Part shown: one piece after another, positions 17,416 through 26,595 of the stretch | Position numbering within the stretch: position 1 is the stretch's first letter | Layout of the letters: the number at the start of each line of letters is the position of its first letter | Assembly (NCBI GenBank): GCA_018710845.1 | Contig: DVJB01000025.1 | Coordinates: 1 to 46,952 of the forward strand | Direction: 5' to 3' | DNA length: 46,952 bases | Origin: Candidatus Onthomonas avicola | Lineage (GTDB): Bacteria; Bacillota; Clostridia; Oscillospirales; Oscillospiraceae | The notes under the pieces: generated by a model | Seen by the model: the letters and a program-made list of their open reading frames with translations, nothing else | Database searches by the model: none | What the model was told of the DNA's origin: nothing | Program-made: the position numbers and the translations under genes

Positions 17416-17928
17416 TCATCTCTCCTCCATTGTTATGTTTGTGGATGATTCAGGATCTATCTCCTTCCCGGACGCCGCGGGCGTCTCAGGAGCAGAGGCT
17501 GTCTCTTCCGGACAGGGCTCCCCATCCGGCGGCGCGGCCGGTTCCTCCGGCACGGCGGCCGTCTCTGACGGCACTGCGGCATCCGGCTGCGATGCCGCCG
17601 TCTTCTCCGGCGCGGGAGCCGCCTGGGCTGCGGCCGCCTTCTTCGGCTTGCCGATGCTGCGCAAGGAGGACTCCACCCCCCGGATATCGGAGCGTACGCC
17701 CTTCTCCAATTCCTGGAGCGGCTCTATCGCCTCACGCAGCGGGCGCTGCGCCTCGTCCAGCGGCACAACGACGTTCTCCTGAAAATCCTTGGTCAGGTCC
17801 TCCGAGGCCTTGCGGAATTCGCGCAGCGCCACACCCAGCTTCTTGGCATAGGTGGGCAGCTTGTCCGGCCCGATGACAATCAACGCCACCACAAACACGA
17901 CCACCAGTTCCATCAGTCCGATATTCAT
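17416..17928 (-). CDS. TatA/TatB-like translocase subunit with long Pro/Ala tail
   Basis: 170 residues. The N-terminus is a Tat hairpin: one helix (MELVVVFVVALIVI), GPDKLPTYAKKLG and an amphipathic helix KLGVALREFRKA, followed by a predicted coiled stretch (about 45-95) and a low-complexity Ala/Pro/Glu tail (about 100-165). The extra length is like TatB of Gram-negative bacteria, whereas most Firmicutes have only TatA and TatC. GPDKLP with a long helical extension favours a TatB role in substrate docking. It is the first gene of the operon; the ATG at 17928 follows GAGTGAG. TatA versus TatB cannot be decided here. Confidence 0.82.
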   Translation of the reverse strand: MNIGLMELVVVFVVALIVIGPDKLPTYAKKLGVALREFRKASEDLTKDFQENVVVPLDEAQRPLREAIEPLQELEKGVRSDIRGVESSLRSIGKPKKAAAAQAAPAPEKTAASQPDAAVPSETAAVPEEPAAPPDGEPCPEETASAPETPAASGKEIDPESSTNITMEER

Positions 17929-18031
17929 CTCACTCTGTTTCCTCCTGTCCCAGGATATCAACCGGGCCCGACCGCTCGTTCTGCATCCGGCGACGCGGCC
18001 GGCTGTCTTTCTCTGTTCAGATTTTTAAATG

Positions 18032-18060
18032 ATTATAGCGCAAAACCTTCCAAAATGGAA
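18032..18060 (-). promoter_or_regulatory. Promoter of the tat-reductase-rnf operon
   Basis: On the minus strand, a perfect TATAAT (18032-18037) with a weak -35 TTCCAT (18055-18060) at 17 bp. A 15-bp palindrome, CTTCCA-AAA-TGGAAG (18047-18061), covers the -35 region and is a candidate operator. No other promoter is visible between the nine genes down to rnfB. Confidence 0.65.
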
Positions 18061-18109
18061 GAGCATAATCCGCATTTTTTGTCATCTTCCCTCCAACTGC
18101 CGGAAAGGC

Positions 18110-18138
18110 TGGCAATTTTCCGTGAAATATGCTACACT
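18110..18138 (+). promoter_or_regulatory. Promoter of the NusG_II-Gx-apbE operon
   Basis: TGGCAA (18110-18115), a 17-bp spacer and TACACT (18133-18138), divergent from the tat-rnf promoter about 70 bp away. The two operons could share one regulator. Confidence 0.6.
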
Positions 18139-18174
18139 GTTGGACACAAACGCCACGGGGAGGAGAACGCTGCC

Positions 18175-18567
18175 ATGTCCCGCAAAGAGGAAAAACGGTT
18201 CCGGCGCGGAGATCTGCTGCTTCTGCTCTTTTTCGGGCTGACCGCGCTGGTGCTGGCCGCGCTGACCTGGGCGCTGCGCGGGCCGGGGCAGCAGGTTGTC
18301 GTCCGGGTGGACGGGACAGTCACCGCCTCTTTCCCGCTGTCAGAGGACCGAACCTACCGCATTGAGACGGCGGACGGAGGGGAGAACCTGCTGGTGATCG
18401 AGGACGGGACGGCCCGCCTGACGGAGGCGAACTGCCCGGACCGGCTGTGCGTGAATCAGGGGGCCATCCGCTGGGCCGGGGACAGCATCATCTGCCTGCC
18501 GCACGGGGTCATCATTGAGATTACCGGCCAGCCGGACGAGCTGGATCTGGACGCGGTGGCCGGCTGA
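18175..18567 (+). CDS. NusG_II domain membrane-anchored protein
   Basis: 130 residues. Basic N-terminus (MSRKEEKRFRRGD), one membrane helix (about 13-34) and an extracytoplasmic NusG domain II fold: VVVRVDGTVTASFPLSEDRTY, then NCPDRLCVNQGAI and SIICLPHGVIIEI. The Cys residues in CPDRLC and ICLPHG are typical of the family. These proteins repeatedly occur beside ApbE and FMN-binding proteins in extracytosolic electron-transfer loci (from memory); their role is not established. AGGAG precedes the ATG. It starts an operon with the Gx protein (14 bases on) and apbE. Confidence 0.85.
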   Translation: MSRKEEKRFRRGDLLLLLFFGLTALVLAALTWALRGPGQQVVVRVDGTVTASFPLSEDRTYRIETADGGENLLVIEDGTARLTEANCPDRLCVNQGAIRWAGDSIICLPHGVIIEITGQPDELDLDAVAG

Positions 18568-18581
18568 GAGGAGAGAGGGAG

Positions 18582-19091
18582 ATGAAGGCCCGAACGATCG
18601 CCCGGTACGGGCTGCTCGTCGCGCTGGCGCTGGTGCTGAGCTATCTGGAATCGCTGATTCCCGCTTTTTTCGCCATACCCGGGATGAAGTTGGGGCTGAC
18701 CAACCTGGTGGTGCTGCTCGCGCTCTACCGGATGGGCGGCGCTCCGGCCATGCTCATCAACCTGGTGCGTATCGCGCTTGTCTCGATGCTGTTCGGCAAC
18801 GCCCTCTCTCTGCTCTTCTCGCTCGCAGGTGGGCTGCTGTCCGGTGCGGTGATGATCTTGCTCAAGCGCAGTGGGCGCTTCTCCATGCTGGGCGTGAGCA
18901 TGGCCGGAGGGGTGGCACACAATGCAGGCCAGATCCTGATGGCCATGCTGGTGCTTGAGACGTGGCAGGTGGTCTCCTACCTGCTGGTGCTCTGGCTGAC
19001 CGGTCTGGCCGCCGGGCTGGCCATCGGCTTGATCTGTTATGAGGTGATGCGCCGCCTGCCGGAGCGGCTGTTTACCGAGGGAGGGACCTGA
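18582..19091 (+). CDS. Gx transporter family membrane protein (Hpre_diP_synt_I-like)
   Basis: 169 residues with about five membrane helices and the motif IPGMKLGLTNLVVLLALYRMG, which defines the family once annotated as heptaprenyl diphosphate synthase component I and now as Gx transporter. The shape resembles the substrate-binding S components of ECF vitamin transporters, and family members often accompany flavin-based electron-transfer genes, so a flavin or quinone precursor is a possible substrate; that is inference. It lies between the NusG_II gene and apbE, 1 base from the latter. Confidence 0.82.
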   Translation: MKARTIARYGLLVALALVLSYLESLIPAFFAIPGMKLGLTNLVVLLALYRMGGAPAMLINLVRIALVSMLFGNALSLLFSLAGGLLSGAVMILLKRSGRFSMLGVSMAGGVAHNAGQILMAMLVLETWQVVSYLLVLWLTGLAAGLAIGLICYEVMRRLPERLFTEGGT

Positions 19092-19092
19092 A

Positions 19093-20154
19093 ATGCGCCG
19101 GACGCATTTTCCCCTGCTGGCCGGGCTGCTGGCCGGGCTGCTGCTGCTGGGCGGCTGCGACTACGCGGCGACGGGCGCGCCGCAGGACCCGGAGGCCTCT
19201 GTCTCCAGTGAGCGGTATCTGGAGAGTATGGACACCATCATGGTTCTGACCGCGTACGGCTCAGCGCGGGAGGAGGCGCTGGATGCCGCGGAGGCGGAGA
19301 TCCTCCGCCTGGATGCCCTGCTGAGCACGGGTGACCCGGACAGCGAGGTCTCCGCTATCAACCGCGACGGCGGCGGCGTGCTCTCGCCGGACACGCTCGA
19401 GCTGGTCTCCAGCTCGCTGGAACTCTATGAGGAGACGGGCGGGGCATTTGATATCACCGTCTATCCGCTCATGATGCTCTGGGGCTTTGACGACGAGAAC
19501 TACCATGTCCCCACCCAGGAGGAGCTGACGCAGACGCTGGATGTGGTCGGCTCGGACCGGCTCGCGCTGGACGGGGAGACCGGCCGGCTCACGCTGGGCG
19601 AGGGGCAGGCCATCGACCTGGGCGGTATCGCCAAAGGTTACACCTCGCAGCGGGTGATGGAGCTCTACCGGGCCGCCGGCGTCACCTCCGGCATGGTCTC
19701 GCTGGGCGGGAACATCCAGTGCCTCGGCACACGGCCGGATGGGACCCCCTGGCGCATCGGCATTCAGGACCCCTGGAGCGTCGAGGGCACCATCGCGGCG
19801 GTCATTGAGGTGGTCGATCAGGCCGTCATCACCTCCGGCGGCTATGAGCGCTACTTCGTGGACGAGGAGACCGGAGTCACCTATCAGCATATCCTTGACC
19901 CGGCCACCGGCTATCCGGCCGACAGCGGCCTGGCCTCCGTGACCATCGTCTCGGAGGATGGCACGCTGGCCGACGGCCTGTCCACCTCCCTCTATCTGCT
20001 CGGCCTGGAGGGGAGCACGGATTACTGGCGCGCGCACAGTGAACAGTTCGAGGCGCTGCTGATCGACGAGGCAGGTGCCATCTATGTCACGGAAGGCCTC
20101 GCGGACTCCGTCACCGCTGAGGACGGTTTTACCGTTCTTACACGGCAGCCCTGA
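19093..20154 (+). CDS. apbE: FAD:protein FMN transferase ApbE (lipoprotein)
   Basis: Transfers FMN from FAD to a Thr or Ser in exported flavoproteins. The 353-residue protein starts with a lipoprotein signal ending at Cys22 (LLLLGGC), so it acts outside the membrane. Family motifs are MDTIMVLTAYG, GGAFDITVYPLMMLWGF, AIDLGGIAKGYTSQRV, SLGGNIQCLG, TSGGYERYFV and HILDPATGYPADSGLASVTIV, including the Mg-binding region near the C-terminus (DGTLADGLSTSLYLLG). Its targets are visible next door: the DGxSGATVT motifs of the Tat-exported reductase and RnfG, and SSATPL in RnfD. A terminator follows. Confidence 0.96.
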   Translation: MRRTHFPLLAGLLAGLLLLGGCDYAATGAPQDPEASVSSERYLESMDTIMVLTAYGSAREEALDAAEAEILRLDALLSTGDPDSEVSAINRDGGGVLSPDTLELVSSSLELYEETGGAFDITVYPLMMLWGFDDENYHVPTQEELTQTLDVVGSDRLALDGETGRLTLGEGQAIDLGGIAKGYTSQRVMELYRAAGVTSGMVSLGGNIQCLGTRPDGTPWRIGIQDPWSVEGTIAAVIEVVDQAVITSGGYERYFVDEETGVTYQHILDPATGYPADSGLASVTIVSEDGTLADGLSTSLYLLGLEGSTDYWRAHSEQFEALLIDEAGAIYVTEGLADSVTAEDGFTVLTRQP

Positions 20155-20226
20155 GAGAGCGCGCCCCGTCCGGCAGATTCGACCATATCATGTTTAAACC
20201 GCACATAAAATCGGGTGAGAAACGCC

Positions 20227-20266
20227 CGGCCGCCGAAGCGCACTGCCGCCGGCGGCCGTTTTGTTT
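20227..20266 (+). terminator. Intrinsic terminator after apbE
   Basis: CGGCCGCCG (20227-20235) pairs with CGGCGGCCG (20250-20258), followed by TTTTGTTT. Confidence 0.85.
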
Positions 20267-20314
20267 CTTTGAAGTAAATTTTTTTCAAAATATCTTCCCC
20301 CTTCCATTTCTCCC

Positions 20315-20343
20315 TTGACGTGCCTGCCGTTCTATTGTATAAT
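20315..20343 (+). promoter_or_regulatory. Promoter of the glycogen operon
   Basis: TTGACG (20315-20320), a 17-bp spacer and a perfect TATAAT (20338-20343), giving a leader of about 100 nt before glgB. Confidence 0.8.
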
Positions 20344-20451
20344 TTCTACAAAGATGGGTTTGTTATTTTCATTTCCCTAGCAAATCGTGACAACGAACCA
20401 TTTTTTAGGCTCTATTGCCAATGATATTGTCTCAAAATGAAGGAGATGCCC

Positions 20452-22380
20452 ATGGAACGCCCCGCCCGCGCAGAATCTGACCGCAATGTCGCCGATTTTT
20501 TGAGCGGTGTCTCTCACCGTGCGTATGCCTGGTTTGGCGCGCATCCTGTCCAGCAGGGTAGTGAATCCGGCTGGTTTTTTCGCGTCTGGGCGCCCCGCGC
20601 GGCTGCGGTGTCCGTGGTCGGCCCCTTCAACGGCTGGACTGTGGGCGCCCATCCCATGACACTCGTGCGGGACGGCATCTGGGAGGTCTGGATCGCCGGC
20701 CTCTCCACCTATGAAGACTATCAGTATGCCGTTCAGACCGCCGACGGCGAGGTACAGTTCAAGGCTGATCCCTACGCGTTCCACGCGCAAACCCGCCCCG
20801 ACGCGGCCTCCAAGCTCTACGATCTGGACGGTTATCCATGGGCGGACGGGCAGTGGATGGACTACCGGCGCCGCCGCCCGCTGCGCGGCCAGCCGCTGAA
20901 TCTCTACGAGGTCCACCTCGGCTCCTGGCGGCGCACCGGGGACGGGCGGTTCCTCTCCTATCGGGACATCGCCCGCTGGCTGGTTCCCTACGTCAAGGAG
21001 ATGGGCTTTACCGGCGTGTCCCTGATGCCGGTGACGGAGCATATGCGCGACGAGAGCTGGGGCTATCAGTGCACCGGTTACTTCGCGCCCACCAGCCGCT
21101 TCGGCACACCGCATGACTTTATGTACCTGATCGACCAGCTCCACCAGGCCGGCGTCGCGGTGCTGATGGACTGGGTGCCTGCCCACTTTCCCACAGACGA
21201 GCACGGGCTGTACCGCTTTGACGGCGCGCCATGCTATGAATATGAGGACCCGCTCAAGGCGGAGTTCCCCGGCTGGAATACCCAGATGTTCAACTACAGC
21301 CGGCCGGAGGTCTGCTCCTTCCTGCTCTCGTCCGCCCTGTTCTGGCTGCGGGAGTATCACCTGGACGGGCTGCGTGTGGATTCAGTGGCCTCCATGCTCT
21401 ATCTGGACTATGACGGCCGCCCCTGGCAGCCGAATGAAAAGGGCGGTAGGGAAAATCTGGAGGCGGTGGCCTTCCTGCGCCGTCTGAACACCACCGTGGC
21501 AGAGCAGTTCCCCGACGTGCTGATGGTGGCCGAGGAGTCCACCTCCTGGCCGCACGTCACCGGCCGGACGGAGAGCGATCCGGCCGCGCTCGGCTTTGAC
21601 TTCAAGTGGAACACCGGCTGGGCGCACGACGTGCTGCACTATCTCCATCTCGACCCCATCTACCGCCAGTACAACCACAAGGACCTCACTTTTTCCATGA
21701 TGTACGCCTTCTCCGAGCGGTTCATCCTCCCCCTCTCGCACAACGAGGTCGTGCGGGGCAAAAATTCCCTGGTGGGGCGCATGCCGGGGGATGACCAGAT
21801 GAAATTTGCCGGGGTGCGCGTCTTCTACCTCTACATGCTCACCCACCCGGGCCGCAAGCTGCTGATGATGGGCACGGAGCTGGGGCAATTCAACGAGTGG
21901 CGGTATCAGTATTCACTTGACTGGCACCTGCTGGACTACCCGCCCTTCCGGCGGCACCAGGCCTATTTCCGGGCCGCCAACCAATTTTATCTGACCCAGC
22001 CCGCCCTCTGGGAGGAGGACGACAGCTGGGACGGCTTCCAGTGGATCTGCCCGGACGATGCCAGCGGCAACACCTTCGTCTATCTCCGGCGCGACCGCGA
22101 GGGGCGGGCGCTGATCGTGGCGCTCAATGCCTCGCCCGTCGCGCGGATGGGATATCGGATCGGCGTCCCTTATGGCGGGGTCTACCGGGTGCTCTTTCAC
22201 AGCGACAGTACCGACCACGGCGGCCAGGGCCGGGTAGAGAACCGCCCGATCTGTTCCGCCCCCATTGCCAGTCACCGCTTCCGCGACTCCATCCAGGTCG
22301 ACCTGCCGCCGATGACCGGCCTGGTGCTCAGCTGTATCAGCAAGGCCCCGCGCCGCCGCGGCGCGGCCGGCCTGCAATAA
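20452..22380 (+). CDS. glgB: 1,4-alpha-glucan branching enzyme
   Basis: Makes alpha-1,6 branches in glycogen. The 642-residue protein has a CBM48 module (about 35-120, WFFRVWAPRAAAVSVVGPFNGW), a GH13 barrel with DGLRVDSVASMLYLDYD (nucleophile Asp), VAEEST (acid/base Glu) and LPLSHNEVVRGKNSL (transition-state region), and a beta C-terminal domain. The length is normal for GH13_9 enzymes with one N-terminal module. The ATG at 20452 follows AAGGAG by 7 bases; an upstream ATG overlaps that site. It is the first gene of glgB-C-D-A. Confidence 0.97.
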   Translation: MERPARAESDRNVADFLSGVSHRAYAWFGAHPVQQGSESGWFFRVWAPRAAAVSVVGPFNGWTVGAHPMTLVRDGIWEVWIAGLSTYEDYQYAVQTADGEVQFKADPYAFHAQTRPDAASKLYDLDGYPWADGQWMDYRRRRPLRGQPLNLYEVHLGSWRRTGDGRFLSYRDIARWLVPYVKEMGFTGVSLMPVTEHMRDESWGYQCTGYFAPTSRFGTPHDFMYLIDQLHQAGVAVLMDWVPAHFPTDEHGLYRFDGAPCYEYEDPLKAEFPGWNTQMFNYSRPEVCSFLLSSALFWLREYHLDGLRVDSVASMLYLDYDGRPWQPNEKGGRENLEAVAFLRRLNTTVAEQFPDVLMVAEESTSWPHVTGRTESDPAALGFDFKWNTGWAHDVLHYLHLDPIYRQYNHKDLTFSMMYAFSERFILPLSHNEVVRGKNSLVGRMPGDDQMKFAGVRVFYLYMLTHPGRKLLMMGTELGQFNEWRYQYSLDWHLLDYPPFRRHQAYFRAANQFYLTQPALWEEDDSWDGFQWICPDDASGNTFVYLRRDREGRALIVALNASPVARMGYRIGVPYGGVYRVLFHSDSTDHGGQGRVENRPICSAPIASHRFRDSIQVDLPPMTGLVLSCISKAPRRRGAAGLQ

Positions 22381-22399
22381 CTCTCGCGCGTCCATCCTG

Positions 22400-22432
22400 T
22401 ATATTTTGGCGGCCTCCTGCCGCCTGAATATA
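22400..22432. repeat. Hairpin in the glgB-glgC gap
   Basis: TATATT and GGCGG on the left pair with CCGCC and AATATA on the right (22400-22432). There is no T-run, so it may shape operon mRNA stability rather than end transcription. Confidence 0.5.
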
Positions 22433-22497
22433 ATCCTCCGCCGGCTCCGCCCCCGTCGGCTGTGCCGGCCAGACAATGAATATTGAGGTGAATGCAA

Positions 22498-23687
<1,190 letters not shown>

Positions 23688-23688
<1 letters not shown>

Positions 23689-24806
23689 TGCTGAACAATG
23701 TCCATGGTATCCTGATGACCAACCAGCCCGGCTATGACCTGAAGGAGCTGACCTCCATCCGGGCGATCTCTTCCGTGCCTTACGGTGGGCGCTACCGTCT
23801 GGTGGACTTCATCCTGTCCAACATGGTCAACGACGGCATCACCGATATCGGCGTCATCCTGCAGCAGAACTATCAGTCCTTGCTCGACCACCTCGGCTCC
23901 GGCAAGGACTGGGACCTGGCCCGCCGTCAGGGCGGCCTGCGGCTGCTGCCCCCCTTCTCCATGTCCGCCACCCATCAGCACAACTACCGCGGCATGATGG
24001 AGGCCATGGCTGGCCTGCGCAGCTATCTGGAGGAGATCAAGCAGGAGTATCTCATCATCGCCGATGCGGACATCGTGCTCAACATCTCGCTCGAGGACGT
24101 GTTTAACAAGCACATCTCCTCCGGTGCGGACATTACCATCGCCTGCTCCAAGACCTATACCGGCGCGGCCTTCCACGCCACCTACCTCACCCTGGCCGAG
24201 GACGGCTCCGTCGCCGAGGTGATCGCCAAGCCCGCCAAGGGCGTCGGCTATGAGTCTCTGAACATCTATGTGATGAGCAAGGCCAAGCTGATTGAGCTGG
24301 TGGATTACTGCAGCGCGCGCGACATGTACTCCTTCTCCCGCCAGGTGCTGTGCAACAAGAACTCCCTGGGTCTGAAGGTTGTGCCCTACATTTTTGAGGG
24401 CTATGTCGCCCGTTTCCCGTCTGTGGCGGACTACTTCTCCCACAGCATGGACCTGCTGAACAAGGATGTGCGCGACGACCTGTTCAACCCCGCCCATCCG
24501 ATCCGCTCCAAGGACCGCTCCGACCCCGCCACTTACTACGGGCCGGAGGCCAAGGTGGATCACTCCTTCGTCTCCGACGGCTGCATCATCGAGGGCACGG
24601 TGGAGAACTCCATTCTTTTCCGCAATGTCAAGATCGCCAAGGGCGCCGTGGTCAAAAACTGCATCCTGATGAAGGACGTCGAGATCGGCCCGAACGCCAA
24701 CCTCAACTGCGTCATCTGCGACAAGAGCGTCATCATCGGCGCCAACCGCGTCCTCTCCGGCTGCGAGAGCTATCCCATCGTCTACTCCAAGGGAAGCCGT
24801 ATCTGA
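23688..24806 (+). CDS. glgD: Glucose-1-phosphate adenylyltransferase subunit GlgD
   Basis: 372 residues, paralogous to GlgC but without its catalytic loop: the GGGxGxRL-type loop is replaced by GILMTNQPGYDLKELTSIRA, as expected for GlgD, which assembles with GlgC and raises its activity. SVPYGGRYRLVDFILSNMVN and the C-terminal hexapeptide-repeat helix are conserved. Translation is coupled to glgC by the TAATG overlap. Confidence 0.95.
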
Positions 24807-24817
24807 CACTGACCTGT

Positions 24818-24840
24818 CCCGGGCCCGGCACGGGCCCGGG
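24818..24840 (+). terminator. GC-rich hairpin after glgD
   Basis: CCCGGGCCCG pairs exactly with CGGGCCCGGG across a 3-base loop. There is no strong T-run (ATTGCCCG), so it may only attenuate transcription into glgA. Confidence 0.6.
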
Positions 24841-24942
24841 ATTGCCCGTTGCCCCTTCCGCGGGAGGCGGCGCGGGACTTCATCTCCGTCTGAGGGGCCT
24901 GCGCGGCTGGCCGGGTTCCCCCTGTTGAAAGGACCGATTGCA

Positions 24943-26379
24943 ATGAAAATCCTGTTTGCCTCCTCTGAGGTCGCCCCCTTCATCAAAACCGGCGGTCTGG
25001 CTGACGTGGCCGGTTCCCTCCCCCCTGCCCTGGCAGAGGGCGGCAAGAACGATGTCCGGGTGGTGCTCCCCCTCTATGCCGGTATCGGCGACAACTGGCG
25101 CAGCCAGATGACCTTTGTGCGCTACTTCTATTTCCACCTCGGCTGGCGCAGCTGCTACTGCGGCATCTTCCAGCTCGACCGGGGCGGCGTCACCTACTAC
25201 TTCCTGGATAACGAGACCTATTTCAAGCGCAACGGCCTGTACGGCCACTATGACGACGGCGAGCGCTTCGCCTACTTCTCCAAGGCAGTCGTCGAGCTGC
25301 CCGCTCAGCTCAGCTGGTCGCCCGACATCATCCACTGCAACGACTGGCAGACCGCACTCATCCCCATCTACCTGATGGAGGCCCGGCGCAACGTGCCCGA
25401 GCTGACCGGCACCAAGACGGTCTACACCATCCACAACATCGAGTATCAGGGACGGTATGGCAACTCCATCCTCTCGGACGTCTTTGGCCTGGACTACGGC
25501 CTGTACTTCAATGAGCATATGCTCTCCTACTACAACGATGTCAACCTGATGAAGGGCGCCATCTATGCCTCGGATTACGTGACCACCGTCTCCCCCACCT
25601 ATGCGCGCGAACTGCAGTATTCCTTCTATGCCCACGGGCTGGAGGGCGTAGTGGCCGACAACCAGTACAAGATGCAGGGAATCCTCAACGGCATCGACAC
25701 CGAGGCGTTCAACCCCGCCAAGGACCCCAAGATTGCCGCCAATTTCACGGTGGACGATCTGTCCGGCAAGGCCGTCTGCAAGGCCGCCCTGCAGAAGCAG
25801 CTCGGGCTGGAGGAGGACCCGGACGCGGCCATCATCGGCTCCATCTCCCGCCTGGTGGGCCACAAGGGCTACGACCTCATTACCGCCGCGTTTGACCGCA
25901 TCATGAACAACAACGTCCAGTTCGTCCTGCTGGGCACCGGCGAATGGGGCTTTGAGGAGTTCTTCCGCAACGCACAGGCCCGCTATCCCGGCCGCGTGTC
26001 GTCCAACATCACCTACTCCGCCCCGCTCTCCTCCGCCATCTACGCCGGCGCGGACCTGTTCCTGATGCCGTCCATCGCCGAGCCCTGCGGCCTGAGCCAG
26101 ATGATCGCTCTGCGCTACGGCACCATCCCCATCGTCCGTCTGACCGGCGGCCTGCGCGACTCCGTCCCCTCCTACAACCCCGCCACCGGTGAGGGGCTGG
26201 GCTTCACCTTCGCCAATATCAACGCGGAGGATATGCTCGGCGCCGTGGACCGCGCCCTGGCCGTCTACGAGGACAAGGACGCCTGGACCGCCCTGATGAA
26301 GAAGGGCATGCAGGCTGACTTCAGCTGGGCAAAATCCGCTGAGTCCTATCTCGAAATCTACAAGAGCATCCTCTCCTGA
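24943..26379 (+). CDS. glgA: Glycogen synthase (ADP-glucose)
   Basis: Adds glucose from ADP-glucose to the growing chain. 478 residues in the GT5 two-domain fold: MKILFASSEVAPFIKTGGLADV (KTGGL binds ADP-glucose), HCNDWQTALIP, YTIHNIEYQGRYG and the C-terminal EPCGLSQMIALRYGTIPIVRLTGGLRD with the retaining-transferase E-x7-E region. The ATG at 24943 follows AAAGGA; a TTG six codons earlier overlaps that site. It is the last gene before a strong terminator. Confidence 0.97.
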   Translation: MKILFASSEVAPFIKTGGLADVAGSLPPALAEGGKNDVRVVLPLYAGIGDNWRSQMTFVRYFYFHLGWRSCYCGIFQLDRGGVTYYFLDNETYFKRNGLYGHYDDGERFAYFSKAVVELPAQLSWSPDIIHCNDWQTALIPIYLMEARRNVPELTGTKTVYTIHNIEYQGRYGNSILSDVFGLDYGLYFNEHMLSYYNDVNLMKGAIYASDYVTTVSPTYARELQYSFYAHGLEGVVADNQYKMQGILNGIDTEAFNPAKDPKIAANFTVDDLSGKAVCKAALQKQLGLEEDPDAAIIGSISRLVGHKGYDLITAAFDRIMNNNVQFVLLGTGEWGFEEFFRNAQARYPGRVSSNITYSAPLSSAIYAGADLFLMPSIAEPCGLSQMIALRYGTIPIVRLTGGLRDSVPSYNPATGEGLGFTFANINAEDMLGAVDRALAVYEDKDAWTALMKKGMQADFSWAKSAESYLEIYKSILS

Positions 26380-26406
26380 CCCGCCGTCCTGGGAGAGCGT
26401 GTCTCC

Positions 26407-26444
26407 GGCCCCGTGCTGCATCCAGGCACGGGGCCGCTCTGTCT
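26407..26444 (+). terminator. Terminator after glgA
   Basis: GGCCCCGTGC (26407-26416) pairs with GCACGGGGCC (26426-26435), followed by the T-rich CTCTGTCTTT. Confidence 0.8.
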
Positions 26445-26500
26445 TTCCCCATGCGGCATAACCGTCTCCCAATGGGCATATTTTCGTCTATCCCTGCCAA

Positions 26501-26529
26501 TTGACAATCCTGCCCGGTCATGGTAAAGT
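26501..26529 (+). promoter_or_regulatory. Promoter of glgP
   Basis: TTGACA (26501-26506), a 17-bp spacer and TAAAGT (26524-26529). It gives the phosphorylase its own transcript, separate from the synthesis genes. Confidence 0.7.
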
Positions 26530-26595
26530 ATTGCTGTTATTTCTACCCTGGAAAAGATTCTATCGCTCTCATTTCACTCGAATGGAGGATTTGTC

